From assembly GCA_029339505.1 (NCBI GenBank), contig JAQISU010000022.1:14400001-14464000 (forward strand): a stretch of 64,000 bases of DNA, given 5' to 3'. The notes below the pieces were generated by a model, which saw only the letters and a list, made by a program, of their open reading frames with translations, was not told the origin of the DNA and made no database searches. This DNA is from Unio delphinus (Eukaryota > Mollusca > Bivalvia > Unionida > Unionidae). The stretch's first letter is position 1; every line of letters begins with the position of its first letter. Positions 10,694-44,685 of this stretch are shown here, piece after piece. Position numbers and translations under genes: made by a program.

Positions 10694-13670
10694 TATTGAC
10701 ATTGTCGCTCTGTCTCTTGATATACAACTTGAGCATGTTCGCATGGAATGTTTTTACATTACCGTCCATGTCAATTTTATAGTCCATGTCACCTTTTACT
10801 TCTTTAACTTCATATGGACCTTTCCACTGGACTAATAACTTATTCGAACTCGTTGGAAGAAGCAATAGCACCTGATCTCCCACAAGAAATTTCCTATTAC
10901 GCGCTCTGCGGTTGTAATACTTGGCATATCTGCGCCCCGATTTAATCAATTCGTCACGTGCCATCTGGCATGTACTCTCAAGTTTGTTTCTTAGATCTAA
11001 CACGTACTGGTAAGTCGTTTTTATTTCCTCGTTCGCGACATCACCAGTCCATAGTTCGCGTAGTATCCGCATCGGGCCTCGAACTGTTCTACCATACAAC
11101 AGTTCAAAGGGCGAGAACCCTAAACTTTCCTGCGGTACTTCACGGTACGCGAACAAAACAGCGTTTAAATAACGGTCCCAGTCTTGCGGACGTTCCGCGC
11201 ACATCTTTCGCAGCATGCTTTTCAGGGTACCATTAAACTTCTCTACCAGTCCATTGCACATCGGATGGTATGGGGTAGTGTTTAGCTGTTTGATGGATAA
11301 CAGCCTACTTATTTCACCCATGAGGTCAGAGGTGAATTGGGCACCACAATCAGTGAGGATTTCCTCTGGCACCCCTACCCTACTGAAGATATCAACTAAT
11401 GCTTCAGCTACCCTTTCCGTTTCAATAGTTGGTAACGCTACGGCTTCAGGGTATCTGGTTGCGTAGTCAACCAGAGTAAGTATGTACCGATTCTTTCTTT
11501 CGGTAACCGGGTGTATTGGTCCTACAATATCTACTGCCACTCTTTTAAACGGTGTATCTATTAATGGCATTTGTCCTAAGGGCACCCTTGTGACCCTTCC
11601 CTTACAAACGGTTTTCTGACATACGTCGCACGACCTACAGAACCGTGTGACATCGCCATTAACACCGGGCCAGTAGAATTCAGCGACTACCCTGCTAGTG
11701 GTCTTAGCCTTACCTAGGTGTCCTGCCATGCTTGACTCATGCGCCACCCTAAGTACTTGAGATCTATATCTCTGGGGTACGACCACTTGCCAATACTTCT
11801 TACCCTCCCGAGCGCTAAACTCCCTATGAATTAATCCGTTCTTGCGTACGAATCTAGAGCTACCCCCACGCTTGCAATGTTTAATCGCGCCGGACGTGAT
11901 TTTCTCAACAATTGTTCTGATGGATTCATCACGTTCTTGCTCTTGTTTGAAATCATCGCGGGAAATTCCTGAGATCGACTCAGGGACTATTAATTTATGA
12001 AACGCGGATTTCTCTCGCCGTGTTTGCGCTCGCGTTTCGACTGCCTGGGCCAAAGGTATTTTAAAATCGGCCATGGTTGGAAGACGGGAACCTTCAACAT
12101 TACCGATCGTCAGATCGTATATAGGATTGTCCATACAAAGGGCATCAACAGTTCCCGTTAAGAAAGGTGTTTTTACTGTGATCCTTGCTACGGGAATGCG
12201 ACCCATCGTCTGATCAAGTAACATACATGGGGATTCCCACCCGAGCATTTGGTTATCCTGCACGAGACTACGTTTGATCACTACGCTCGTACAACCAGTA
12301 TCACGCAATACCACGACTTCTCGACCGTTGACAAACCCTCTCGCGGTTGGTACACGCGCTTCAGGAAATAAACACGTGCCAAGTGAATGAATACAAGGTT
12401 CTACATGTACGTTGTTATCGGATATACCTTTACTTTGTATAGCCACTGCTACCTTATGTATAAGTGCCTTTCTTTTAGGACAGTCTTTTTGAACATGACC
12501 CAATGCATTACACAAGAAACACCGCACACGCTGAAAAACTGGATTCCCAACTGACCTTTTTACCTCAGCTGATTTTACAGGCTCCCTAGGCATAGGTCTT
12601 ACAGACTGGTTTCCAGACTTAAAATCTTTTAAAACCACGTTCTGGGTTCCCCCATGAGCTTCGGCAAATAAATCGGCTTGCTTAGCCATATCTTTTACGT
12701 TTGTGAAGACTTTCTCCTTCAGAAATTGATCTAATTCTCGCCCAACTGTATTAAATAATTGATCTCTGAGCAAGAAATCAGTCAACCCTTCAAACGTTTT
12801 CACCGCTTTGCCGCATTCAATCCACCGCTCAAAATAGTTCGCAATTCTGACGGTGAACTGACCAAAGGTTTCTCCCTTATCGGGCTTGCTATACCTGAAC
12901 TTTTTTCGAAAACCTTGTTCAGTGAGCTCGTACCTTTTGAGAAGTGCTTCCTTTAGGACGTCGTACTTAAACACATCGTCCCTAGGAAGTCGCGAGTATA
13001 CATCCAGTGCTTTACCTTTTAATAAAGCACTCAGATGCAGCGCCCAGTCATTTTGACTCCACTTCTGGTTTTCGGCATACCGCTCAAACCGATGAAGATA
13101 GCTATCTATGTTATCTTTTTCATCGTCAAAGGGAGGTAATTTGGGGCCCCTTAATTTGCTAAAGGCAGAATCGTGTTCTCTTCCAGATGTCGCTAATTCT
13201 ACCTTACGCTCATGATCCCGTTGTTTTGCTTTTTCATCTAACTCTATTCGCTTTTGCTCCGCTTCCATTTCCCATCCTATCCTATCCTTTTCCGCCTGCT
13301 TCTCTAATTCTATCTTTTCCTTCTCAAATGCCCATTTCCTATCTTCGGATTCCCTTTCTAATTCCCGTTTCCTTTCATCAGATTCCCTTTCTAATTCCCG
13401 TTTCCTCTCTTCGGCCTCCCCCTTTTCCTTTTCCAATTCCCTATGTAATTCCCTTTTCCTTTCTTCGGCTTCCCTTTCTAATTCCCTTGCTCTTACCCTT
13501 TCGTCCCTTTCCCGGGCTTGTTCTTCTTGAATAAATTTCCTTAAGCTTTCACCTTCATATCCAAATTCTTTGCCTAAGGCAACCAAGTCCTTAAGGGATG
13601 ACATGACAATTGTAATATGAATATAGATATATAACCAAACCAATACTTTAAACACGTTTATACTGGACAC
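10683..13670 (-). CDS. Gag-protease-integrase polyprotein of the LTR element (no RT)
   Basis: A 995-codon frame; the likelier start is the second Met (codon 23, 13604), since the residues before it are hydrophobic leader-like filler. Using the long numbering: a highly charged coiled coil at 40-160; a gag core at about 175-345; a CCHC zinc knuckle (C384, C387, H392, C397); an aspartic protease motif D-T-G-C at 457-460; an integrase zinc domain (H644, H651, C681, C684); an integrase core with D714, D774 and E810, the exact D,D-35-E spacing; and a GPY module near 951. The usual RT motifs are absent. The frame has no stops or frameshifts, so the proteins could still be made. Gag would form particles and integrase could insert cDNA made by a relative's RT. 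The call is firm; activity is inference. Confidence 0.93.
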   Translation of the reverse strand: MSSINVFKVLVWLYIYIHITIVMSSLKDLVALGKEFGYEGESLRKFIQEEQARERDERVRARELEREAEERKRELHRELEKEKGEAEERKRELERESDERKRELERESEDRKWAFEKEKIELEKQAEKDRIGWEMEAEQKRIELDEKAKQRDHERKVELATSGREHDSAFSKLRGPKLPPFDDEKDNIDSYLHRFERYAENQKWSQNDWALHLSALLKGKALDVYSRLPRDDVFKYDVLKEALLKRYELTEQGFRKKFRYSKPDKGETFGQFTVRIANYFERWIECGKAVKTFEGLTDFLLRDQLFNTVGRELDQFLKEKVFTNVKDMAKQADLFAEAHGGTQNVVLKDFKSGNQSVRPMPREPVKSAEVKRSVGNPVFQRVRCFLCNALGHVQKDCPKRKALIHKVAVAIQSKGISDNNVHVEPCIHSLGTCLFPEARVPTARGFVNGREVVVLRDTGCTSVVIKRSLVQDNQMLGWESPCMLLDQTMGRIPVARITVKTPFLTGTVDALCMDNPIYDLTIGNVEGSRLPTMADFKIPLAQAVETRAQTRREKSAFHKLIVPESISGISRDDFKQEQERDESIRTIVEKITSGAIKHCKRGGSSRFVRKNGLIHREFSAREGKKYWQVVVPQRYRSQVLRVAHESSMAGHLGKAKTTSRVVAEFYWPGVNGDVTRFCRSCDVCQKTVCKGRVTRVPLGQMPLIDTPFKRVAVDIVGPIHPVTERKNRYILTLVDYATRYPEAVALPTIETERVAEALVDIFSRVGVPEEILTDCGAQFTSDLMGEISRLLSIKQLNTTPYHPMCNGLVEKFNGTLKSMLRKMCAERPQDWDRYLNAVLFAYREVPQESLGFSPFELLYGRTVRGPMRILRELWTGDVANEEIKTTYQYVLDLRNKLESTCQMARDELIKSGRRYAKYYNRRARNRKFLVGDQVLLLLPTSSNKLLVQWKGPYEVKEVKGDMDYKIDMDGNVKTFHANMLKLYIKRQSDNVNKGS

Positions 13671-13798
13671 ACGGACCTAGGTAAACTAAACAAAAATAAA
13701 CTCCAACTAGAGTATTATCTTAACAGAAGGTCACGCTCAAATATAAACATTAAATGTATACCTTCACAAAAATGATTGACAGTTCACTTAATCCAACG

Positions 13799-13816
13799 AT
13801 CCCACTTCTGACACCA
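13799..13816 (-). promoter_or_regulatory. Primer binding site, tRNA-Leu
   Basis: The - strand reads TGGTGTCAGAAGTGGGAT, one base inside the 5' LTR. Its complement ends ...CCCACTTCTGACACCA, which matches the 3' end of metazoan tRNA-Leu with CCA added. Confidence 0.85.
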
Positions 13817-13817
13817 T

Positions 13818-15375
13818 TGTAACAGAATTGTTACCGAGAGGAGGGTGGATTAAATGAACAATACAAACACAATTTGTGAAAGAAAATATAAATTTATGTA
13901 ATAAATTATAAATGAAAAAAAATACAGATGTAACAACACAATAATTCACGCGCTCAACCCACAATTACACTCACAACCATTCACAATACATGAATAAATT
14001 AAATAACAATACAAAAGGAATCACAAATGTAAAGGGATCTCTTGGATTATACACAGATCCAAGAATCCTTTACGAAAGTTAAATAAATGCAACTATGATT
14101 TACGAAAAAAAATAAACACAAACGACAAACTATCTATCGCACGATGGATTGCGATAACTAGCACGATCATATACTTGTATTCAATCAAGTTGCTAGCTTT
14201 TATTGATATCTATGTGATCACTTGAAATATTATTGCGATCTGACATAAGCATGCAAATACAACAATGTATTAAATTATATTATAATTTCAATACACCTAT
14301 GTGTCTCCCCTGTATAACCGCACGATTCAGCAACAGTTGAATCGTCTCCCAGTTTCCCCGAGAACCGAGGGTTGACCAATACTATTATCGGACGTTTCCC
14401 TACACGGATCCACCACAGTTATACGTTCAGACAGCATACAACATCTACCCGAACCAACGGTTCCTCACTCCCCTAGATGTCGACCCGAACGTTTTACAAC
14501 TCTAAGACAGCTCCGACACTCGGACTTCTAGCTTTCCGGATATTTACACGTTACACAGATATTGACGAACAGACAGTTCGACACACAGACAGATACTTCA
14601 ATTCCGTTTGCACAAATTAACGGCACAAGCACATTCAGATATTTATACAGAGATGTTCCAGAACAAACAATAGATGTCCCACAACAAATCAAACGATTTC
14701 AAAGACGTTTATCAAAAGATGGTATCAGATGTGTTAACAGCTACGGTATCAACGATGTTATTAGCAGCTACGGTATCAACGATGTTATTAGCAGCTACGG
14801 TACCAGAAACAATGTAACAACTATGTTAGCAGCTACGGTATCAGAGACGGTATCAACGATGTTATTAGATGCGCTATCAGTGATGAACTTCTACGGTATC
14901 AACGACGGAATCAGCTGGAATCAGACTGAATCAACGACGGAATCAACGACGGAATCAGCTGGAATCAGACTGAATCAGACTGAATTAAACGGTGACAGCT
15001 ATTGTCAGATGTTATCAGATCTACGGAATCAACGATGTTATTAGATCTCCGGAATCAGCCCTTTGGCTGGAGATTTGCAAGACGAGGTTATCTATCCTTC
15101 GATTAGATATTTGGGTTCCCGTAAATAATAATGAGAAATCCTTAACCTTATATACTCTCAATAGGTGAACATAAATCACATCGAGCTTGCCGTACACCAC
15201 GTAAAACGAGTATTTCGGATTTCATGTAAATTACAAATTGGCACATGCAAATCGTTACACGCCACTTAATCACCCCAGGTAATGCGTGTACGACGAAATC
15301 AAGAAAAATGGTGAGTTTCGTTTGCAATTGAAGAACAACAAAAATCAGTTCAAATTTTCGCCTAATTCTGTGACA
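13818..15375 (-). repeat. 5' LTR of the retrotransposon
   Basis: 1558 bp, same ends and internal repeats as the 3' LTR; the only difference I saw is A at 14488 (G at 9612). The tandem repeats lie at about 14731-15046. Confidence 0.95.
15147..15154 (-). promoter_or_regulatory. Candidate TATA box of the 5' LTR
   Basis: The - strand reads GAGAGTATATAAGG about 220 nt from the start of the LTR in element orientation. This implies a short U3 and a long transcribed R-U5 that contains the tandem repeats. Confidence 0.5.
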
Positions 15376-15380
15376 ATCAC
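15376..15380. repeat. Target-site duplication, right copy (ATCAC)
   Basis: Pairs with 8937-8941. Confidence 0.95.
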
Positions 15381-16350
15381 ATTGATTTTTAAACATAAGA
15401 TCATCTACAGCGTGTTCGGGTTATTTCTTTAGAGGTGAGGTAATGCAGCAGTTGTTTTTTTTCCAATCGATAAACGGGTTCTAAACCTGCGTATCACATT
15501 TATCAAAAATGTGTGAAAATACTTAAATCTGATTCGAGTATAAAACAACTAGATCTTTTGATTTGATAAATCTAGTCAATAATTGTTTCTGTGTTATCAA
15601 GGCAGAAGGCGTTGTGTCAATTTAGAACAAACTTGGATACCTGTAAACAAACAAACAATTAGGTAGACGTTAACATACAGACGAGCAAAACGATGAGCAA
15701 ACCACGCCTACACACCCCTAGCATTTGAAATTAAGGCCGAGGTTTTGTGTGCTGGCGTGGGGTCAGACCAAGTACCTACTTTTAGATACAAGTTCAAAGA
15801 CGAAATTTAGTTTTACAAATAACTTGAAAATACCTACTAAGCAACACATTGAGCTTTAGCCTTCAGAGAAAATATAAATAAATATACTTGTCCTTGGCTA
15901 ATATAAGTAATCATTAAATGTACCAATAACAAACGGCGCAAACGGCACAATACAATAACATTTGTTCGAGCCAGCTCTATCGCCGTTCAATTAAACATAC
16001 ATTAAACATCTTTTTGTTGTCTTGATGACCGGTCTATTGGCAAAATACCGATGCCACTATTTTCCTGTAAACTGAGATGAGACTTGCATCAACTAAAAAA
16101 CGTATCAGAACGAAGATAAAAATGGAATAAGGCGCTTTGTTTCTGATGATCTGGTTGTTTCTCATTGTTAACATCTATGATAGCAAGATTTGATTTTGCT
16201 TTTCCACAAATATTATTGTAATATTTCTATTTGCTGTTATCTTGCGTATTTACGAGATCACAGAGTTTAAGATATATAAAACGTTAATAAAAGAAAACAA
16301 GACGATGACCTATATATTTATAAGAATTATTTCGAGACTTGTTATTCATA
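15381..16350. other. Gene-free stretch
   Basis: No coding or RNA feature recognised. Confidence 0.5.
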
Positions 16351-16684
16351 TTTTGTTTGTTTGTTTGTTTGATTGATTAGGATTTTTAACGTAGCTTTAA
16401 CAATTTTTCAGTCATATCGCTACGATGTCTGCGGTGAGGCAGTTTATAGTGATGTCTACCACTGGGGCATCATAAAGCAGACATGTAGAATGATGTCCCA
16501 CCCAGTCACATTATCCTGACACCAGGCCGACCAGTCCTAACACTAACCTCTTAATGCTGAACGTCAAGCGAGGCAGTTGTTAGTACCATTTTTGTAAGTC
16601 TTTGGTATGACTCGGCCGGGGATCGAACCCACGACCTCACGCTTCCGCGGCGGACGCTCTAACCACTAGGCCACCGGAGCGGTT
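16351..16684 (-). mobile_element. SINE-B, tRNA-derived SINE (- strand)
   Basis: Read on the - strand it begins TAACCGCTCCGGTGGCCTAGTGG, with A-box and B-box (GGTTCGATCC) sequences, then a body shared with the copy at 19.86 kb, and ends at the GCTACGTTAAAAATCC block and a (CAAA)n tail, seen here as (TTTG)n at 16351-16370. The flanks TTATTCATAT and GTATTCACAT may be an imperfect target duplication. Confidence 0.88.
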
Positions 16685-17639
16685 AGGTATTCACATAAAT
16701 ATTGACATTCGACAAATGATGTTATGTAGGTTAGTTTTTATCTTGTTTACTCGTGTCTCTTTGAGCACAAACCCCATACCTGTCGTTAGTCTGTACCTTT
16801 TGGAATTTATATTTTAATTTGCAACTTAAATGGCTAATTTAAGATATGAACGCTCTTTTATCTCGACTTTGCCTAGTGCAGTATGTCAGATAACGTTTGA
16901 TAAATTACATATCTTTGTTTAAATTGTTAACAACTCAAACTTTCGAAAAGTAGCATGCGCGTTATAGTATGTACTATACATGTATTCCTGGATAACGTGT
17001 TCTTTAACTTCATAACATTTGTGCCTTTGTCCGTACACGTCTCACAGTCGGAGCTAAAATATTTCTCTTATCGTCGTTTCCCATATTCTAAAGCAGTCTC
17101 ACAATACAGATTAATACAATAGATGAAATAAATAACAAACATAAGAAGGGTGATGACGAAGGAAAACTTTACCCATGTTTGCTTTCAATGCCAAAAATAA
17201 CTCTATCTACTCAGGACAGCTTATAATCGGTACTATGTGCAATAATGGAAGGTTTTTTGACATTTAGCAATCATTATGTAAATGTTTGTTAGGTCAACGT
17301 AACTTCGATTATTAATAGTATATTCTATAATAAAGACACCAGCCTCAACTAAACTAAATTAACGGAAAACACACATGAATGACGACCAATCAAGGAGAAA
17401 ACATTAACAATTTTAATATTAGCACTTAATGAATAAAACCACTACCAATGCAGTTATATTCGTATGTGCGTAGACTTCAGGCGCTCATTATTTCTGGCCA
17501 GAATCAATAATGAGAGATATATAATTCTGTAAATTATATTGAAAAATACTGTTTGTTAGCGATCCAAAACGTGTTGGTCAGTGACGTATATTCAAAGAAT
17601 ACGAACATGTCATGAACATATGAAAGGCTACATATCTTG
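16685..17639. other. Gene-free stretch
   Basis: No supported feature. Confidence 0.5.
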
Positions 17640-17654
17640 GGATGATACGCTATG

Positions 17655-17700
17655 TTGCATAGTGCTGAAAGCTTCTAAAGATTAGACGCTATACGAAGTC

Positions 17701-17797
<97 letters not shown>
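17655..17797 (+). mobile_element. L2-like LINE 3' terminus with (ATT)n tail
   Basis: About 45 bp of the conserved 3' block (AAGATTAGACGCTATACG, AAGTCCTC) followed by about 30 interrupted ATT units. It is a 5'-truncated relative of the element at the window start. Confidence 0.65.
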
Positions 17798-17798
<1 letters not shown>

Positions 17799-18972
17799 GT
17801 TACTTTGTGAAAGATTTCCACTTCAGTATGTCCAGCTTTTATTCTTTATATTGTACAGTCTAACTCCAAGGATCTGAATAGTACTACAACTTAATGGAAC
17901 TTAAATACACTTTCCAGAATCGACCTTGTCTTTATAAAGTCACTCTTGGCCTTTTTCTTGCTTAAGATGAAACTATCATAAATCAGAGAAGGTTGTTCTT
18001 AACTACAAGACAATAAACATTTCAAGATTTGAGTGAGAACATAGGAGCAGGAGTAAAGAGCATGCCTGACAACATTTAATTATCGTTACCAACAACACTG
18101 AGATCGTTTATCACCTAAGGACTAAAAGAAGTACATACATTTTAAATTTGATAAGATTATTGTATTTAGATAATATTCTGGAAATCTTTACAATACACAT
18201 ACACCCAAAACAACACGAATATATTGTTTCATTTGTTGCTAAATTCCATTTGAAAGAGAACTTAAAACAAGTATCTTAAAATATTAGCTAAGTTAAATAT
18301 TAATAAGGAACAAACGTGTAACAGGAAACATATGTTGAACAATAGAACAATATTTAACTTTATTTAAAAAGATAGATATATATGTATTACTGTGCATTAA
18401 CGAAGATATATAACAACATAGATATTTGGATAGTTATCTGGTGTTTTACGTTTGTGACATCCAGTAAAATAGATTTATAATTTTTGAAACGTGAGGCAAG
18501 AAAACAATATTGCAAGAGGTGTTTACAAGAATGCATAGTCACATAAATGGAACAAGTTCGAAACTACCTTCCATTCAACAGGTTTATATTATTATTACTT
18601 GTACTGCTTTGGGCTCAAAGTCCCTATTTATAAATTAATGAATTTATGTTTGAAGGTGTTATCAAAAAGGGCATACCGGCTTTACAGATCATGTATTTGA
18701 AATGCATAAGAGACATTATTGACAGTGATATTTTAATAAATTACATACAATTGATTTCTTTGTTTAAATAACCTTAACATTAGAAAGGTAATAAATGTAT
18801 TATTTCATCCAATGTACACGTATGTTTGGAGGATTAGTCATATAACATGATATCATTTGTGATTATGTGCCTACGCTTCTTTGTGATGGTGCCATATGCG
18901 AAGGCAGTTCATTATTTAGGTACAGATTCACACAAACAATGAAATAAGAGGTGTTTATATAGGAATTAGTCT

Positions 18973-19150
18973 GTTATCTCGCTACGATATCCACAGTGTG
19001 GCAGTTTATAGTGAAATCAATAAAAATTGGCGCACCATGTCTCTCCCAGTCACATTATTCTGACACCAGGCCGACTAGTCCAAACACTAATATCTTAATT
19101 CTGATCACCAGGCGAGACATATGTAATACCATTTGTATAAGTATTTCGTA
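18973..19150 (-). mobile_element. SINE-B relic shared by both duplicated arms
   Basis: A degenerate SINE-B body (TCGCTACGAT, CACATTATTCTGACACCAGG) lacking the tRNA head. It lies at the place matching 51685-52092 in the other arm, so its insertion predates the duplication. Confidence 0.75.
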
Positions 19151-19843
19151 TTTCAAAACCATTACTTTCCGCAACCGAGGACGCTGAATACAAAAATATT
19201 ACCTTGAACTAAACTATTTTGAAAGAAAAGGTTACTAAGAGAGCAAACATGAAACGAATACAGCCAGATTTAATGTATTTCCGAACTGGAATGTCTTTAC
19301 ACATTAGTTTCATCATTTTTCAAAACTATCAACGATGTTAGATGAATAACATATTAAGTTAAGGCATGGGAATGCTATTTTAAGTCTTACAGTAAAGTAA
19401 TACAACCTTGAAAAAAAATGACACCGATAAAAAAAAAAGTTTTTTTGTTAAAAGAATCAGCTGCTCTTTAACTCAACAAATGTCGAAATAATACGTTTGT
19501 TTCAGCCTGTGTACTTCTTTCTCACAGTCAAAATATGAATGTTTTCTTTTACAATTCTTATCTATTGGTAAATCTAATCTCAAATTTTCATCATGAAGAT
19601 TCTTGATGAGAAGCATTTCGTTAAACCATTACTCTTTTATCTTGAAAAGTGAAACCTTTTACTAAGCCATATATGACGACGAACATGGTTTTGGAAAACC
19701 CACAACGGTAAATTAAAATATATGTAGTTTGCTCAGCGTTTACAGAATGAATCCTTTCTTTCATTTTCAGAAACAACATTAACAGCACAACGGTTAATAA
19801 CTGTCACCGTCATCCCTGCGGAATAAGGTCAATATGCATGTGT

Positions 19844-19856
19844 CTGTTGAAATGAC
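19844..19856. repeat. SINE-B target-site duplication, left
   Basis: CTGTTGAAATGAC, repeated exactly at 20193-20205. Confidence 0.95.
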
Positions 19857-20192
19857 ACATGTAACCGCTCCGGTGGCCTAGTGGTTAGAGCGTCCGCCGC
19901 GGAAGCGGGAGGTCGTGGGTTCGATCCCCGGCCGAGTCATACCAAAGACTTACAAAAATGGTACTAACAGCTACCTCGCTTGGCGCTCAGCATTAAGAGG
20001 TTAGTGTTAGGACTGGTCGGCCTGGTGTCAGGATAATGTAACTGGGGGGGGGGGGACATCATGCTACATGTATGCGGCATGATGCCCCAGTGCTAGACAT
20101 AACTATACACTGCCTCACCGCAGACATCGTAGCGATATGACTGAACAATTGTTAAAGCTACGTGAAAATTCCTAAACAAACAAGCAAACAAA
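19857..20192 (+). mobile_element. SINE-B, complete copy 316 bp upstream of gene A
   Basis: A 336-bp element with exact 13-bp target duplications. The tRNA-like head GCTCCGGTGGCCTAGTGG carries a B box GGTTCGATCC at about 19919. The body includes a run of 13 Gs near 20044, and the tail is AAACAAACAAGCAAAC. The matching place in gene B lacks it, so it came after the duplication. It carries an internal RNA polymerase III promoter in the same orientation as gene A, close enough to matter for gene A transcription; that effect is speculative. Confidence 0.93.
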
Positions 20193-20205
20193 CTGTTGAA
20201 ATGAC
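20193..20205. repeat. SINE-B target-site duplication, right
   Basis: CTGTTGAAATGAC; pairs with 19844-19856. Confidence 0.95.
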
Positions 20206-20460
20206 TATTAAAGCAATCATTATTTCATTCAGTTTTCTTGGACTCTATGAAGCGTAACAACATACCAATTCCACGATCTTCAATTCCGTTTTTTATCCCT
20301 TTCTTATTTAAAGATAATGTCAAAACAAGTCATTGGATAGTTTAGTTTCTGACTAGTAAGTTGAACTTGTGCTTTCGAAGATAATAGAAGAACATAACAA
20401 TGGGTCTTTACGACCTTGTGCCGCATTATCGTATAAAAAAAGTAATCAAACATTTGCCCA

Positions 20461-20469
20461 CTATAAAGG
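20461..20469 (+). promoter_or_regulatory. TATA box of gene A
   Basis: CTATAAAGG lies 47 nt before the ATG. The same box lies 46 nt before the ATG of gene B and 47 nt before the dead start at 21735. A start site about 30 nt downstream would leave a 5' UTR of only about 15-20 nt. Confidence 0.75.
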
Positions 20470-20507
20470 CTGAGGCCATTTGAGCGATTATATCAAACTC
20501 TGACATC

Positions 20508-44685
<24,178 letters not shown>

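Larger units (their letters stand above)
8942..15375 (-). mobile_element. LTR retrotransposon, Gmr1-like Ty3/gypsy, RT-deleted
   Basis: A 6434-bp element reading right to left. Both 1558-bp LTRs start TGTAACAGAATT and end AATTCTGTGACA, and ATCAC duplications flank it. Internal order on the - strand: primer site for tRNA-Leu, coiled-coil gag with zinc knuckle, protease, integrase, then a 39-nt RNase H remnant, then a purine tract. There is no RT. Integrase following protease directly, with RNase H residues after it, fits the Gmr1 order (PR-IN-RT-RH) and not the usual gypsy order. The element is therefore non-autonomous for reverse transcription, though its 5' two thirds look intact. Confidence 0.92.
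17890..20440. other. Left arm of the segmental duplication, upstream of gene A
   Basis: Non-coding sequence that aligns, with many small differences, to 50565-53400 upstream of gene B. Matching landmarks are AAATCAGAGAAGG, the CCTGACAAC block, a shared SINE-B relic, and the segment just before the promoter. Confidence 0.75.

Noticed and set aside
10958..13534. + strand frames opposite the gag-integrase frame
   Set aside because: Antisense shadows of the 995-codon polyprotein.
19857..19935. Possible tRNA gene with GGTTCGATCC
   Set aside because: Head of SINE-B: the 336-bp unit has its own target duplications and further copies.
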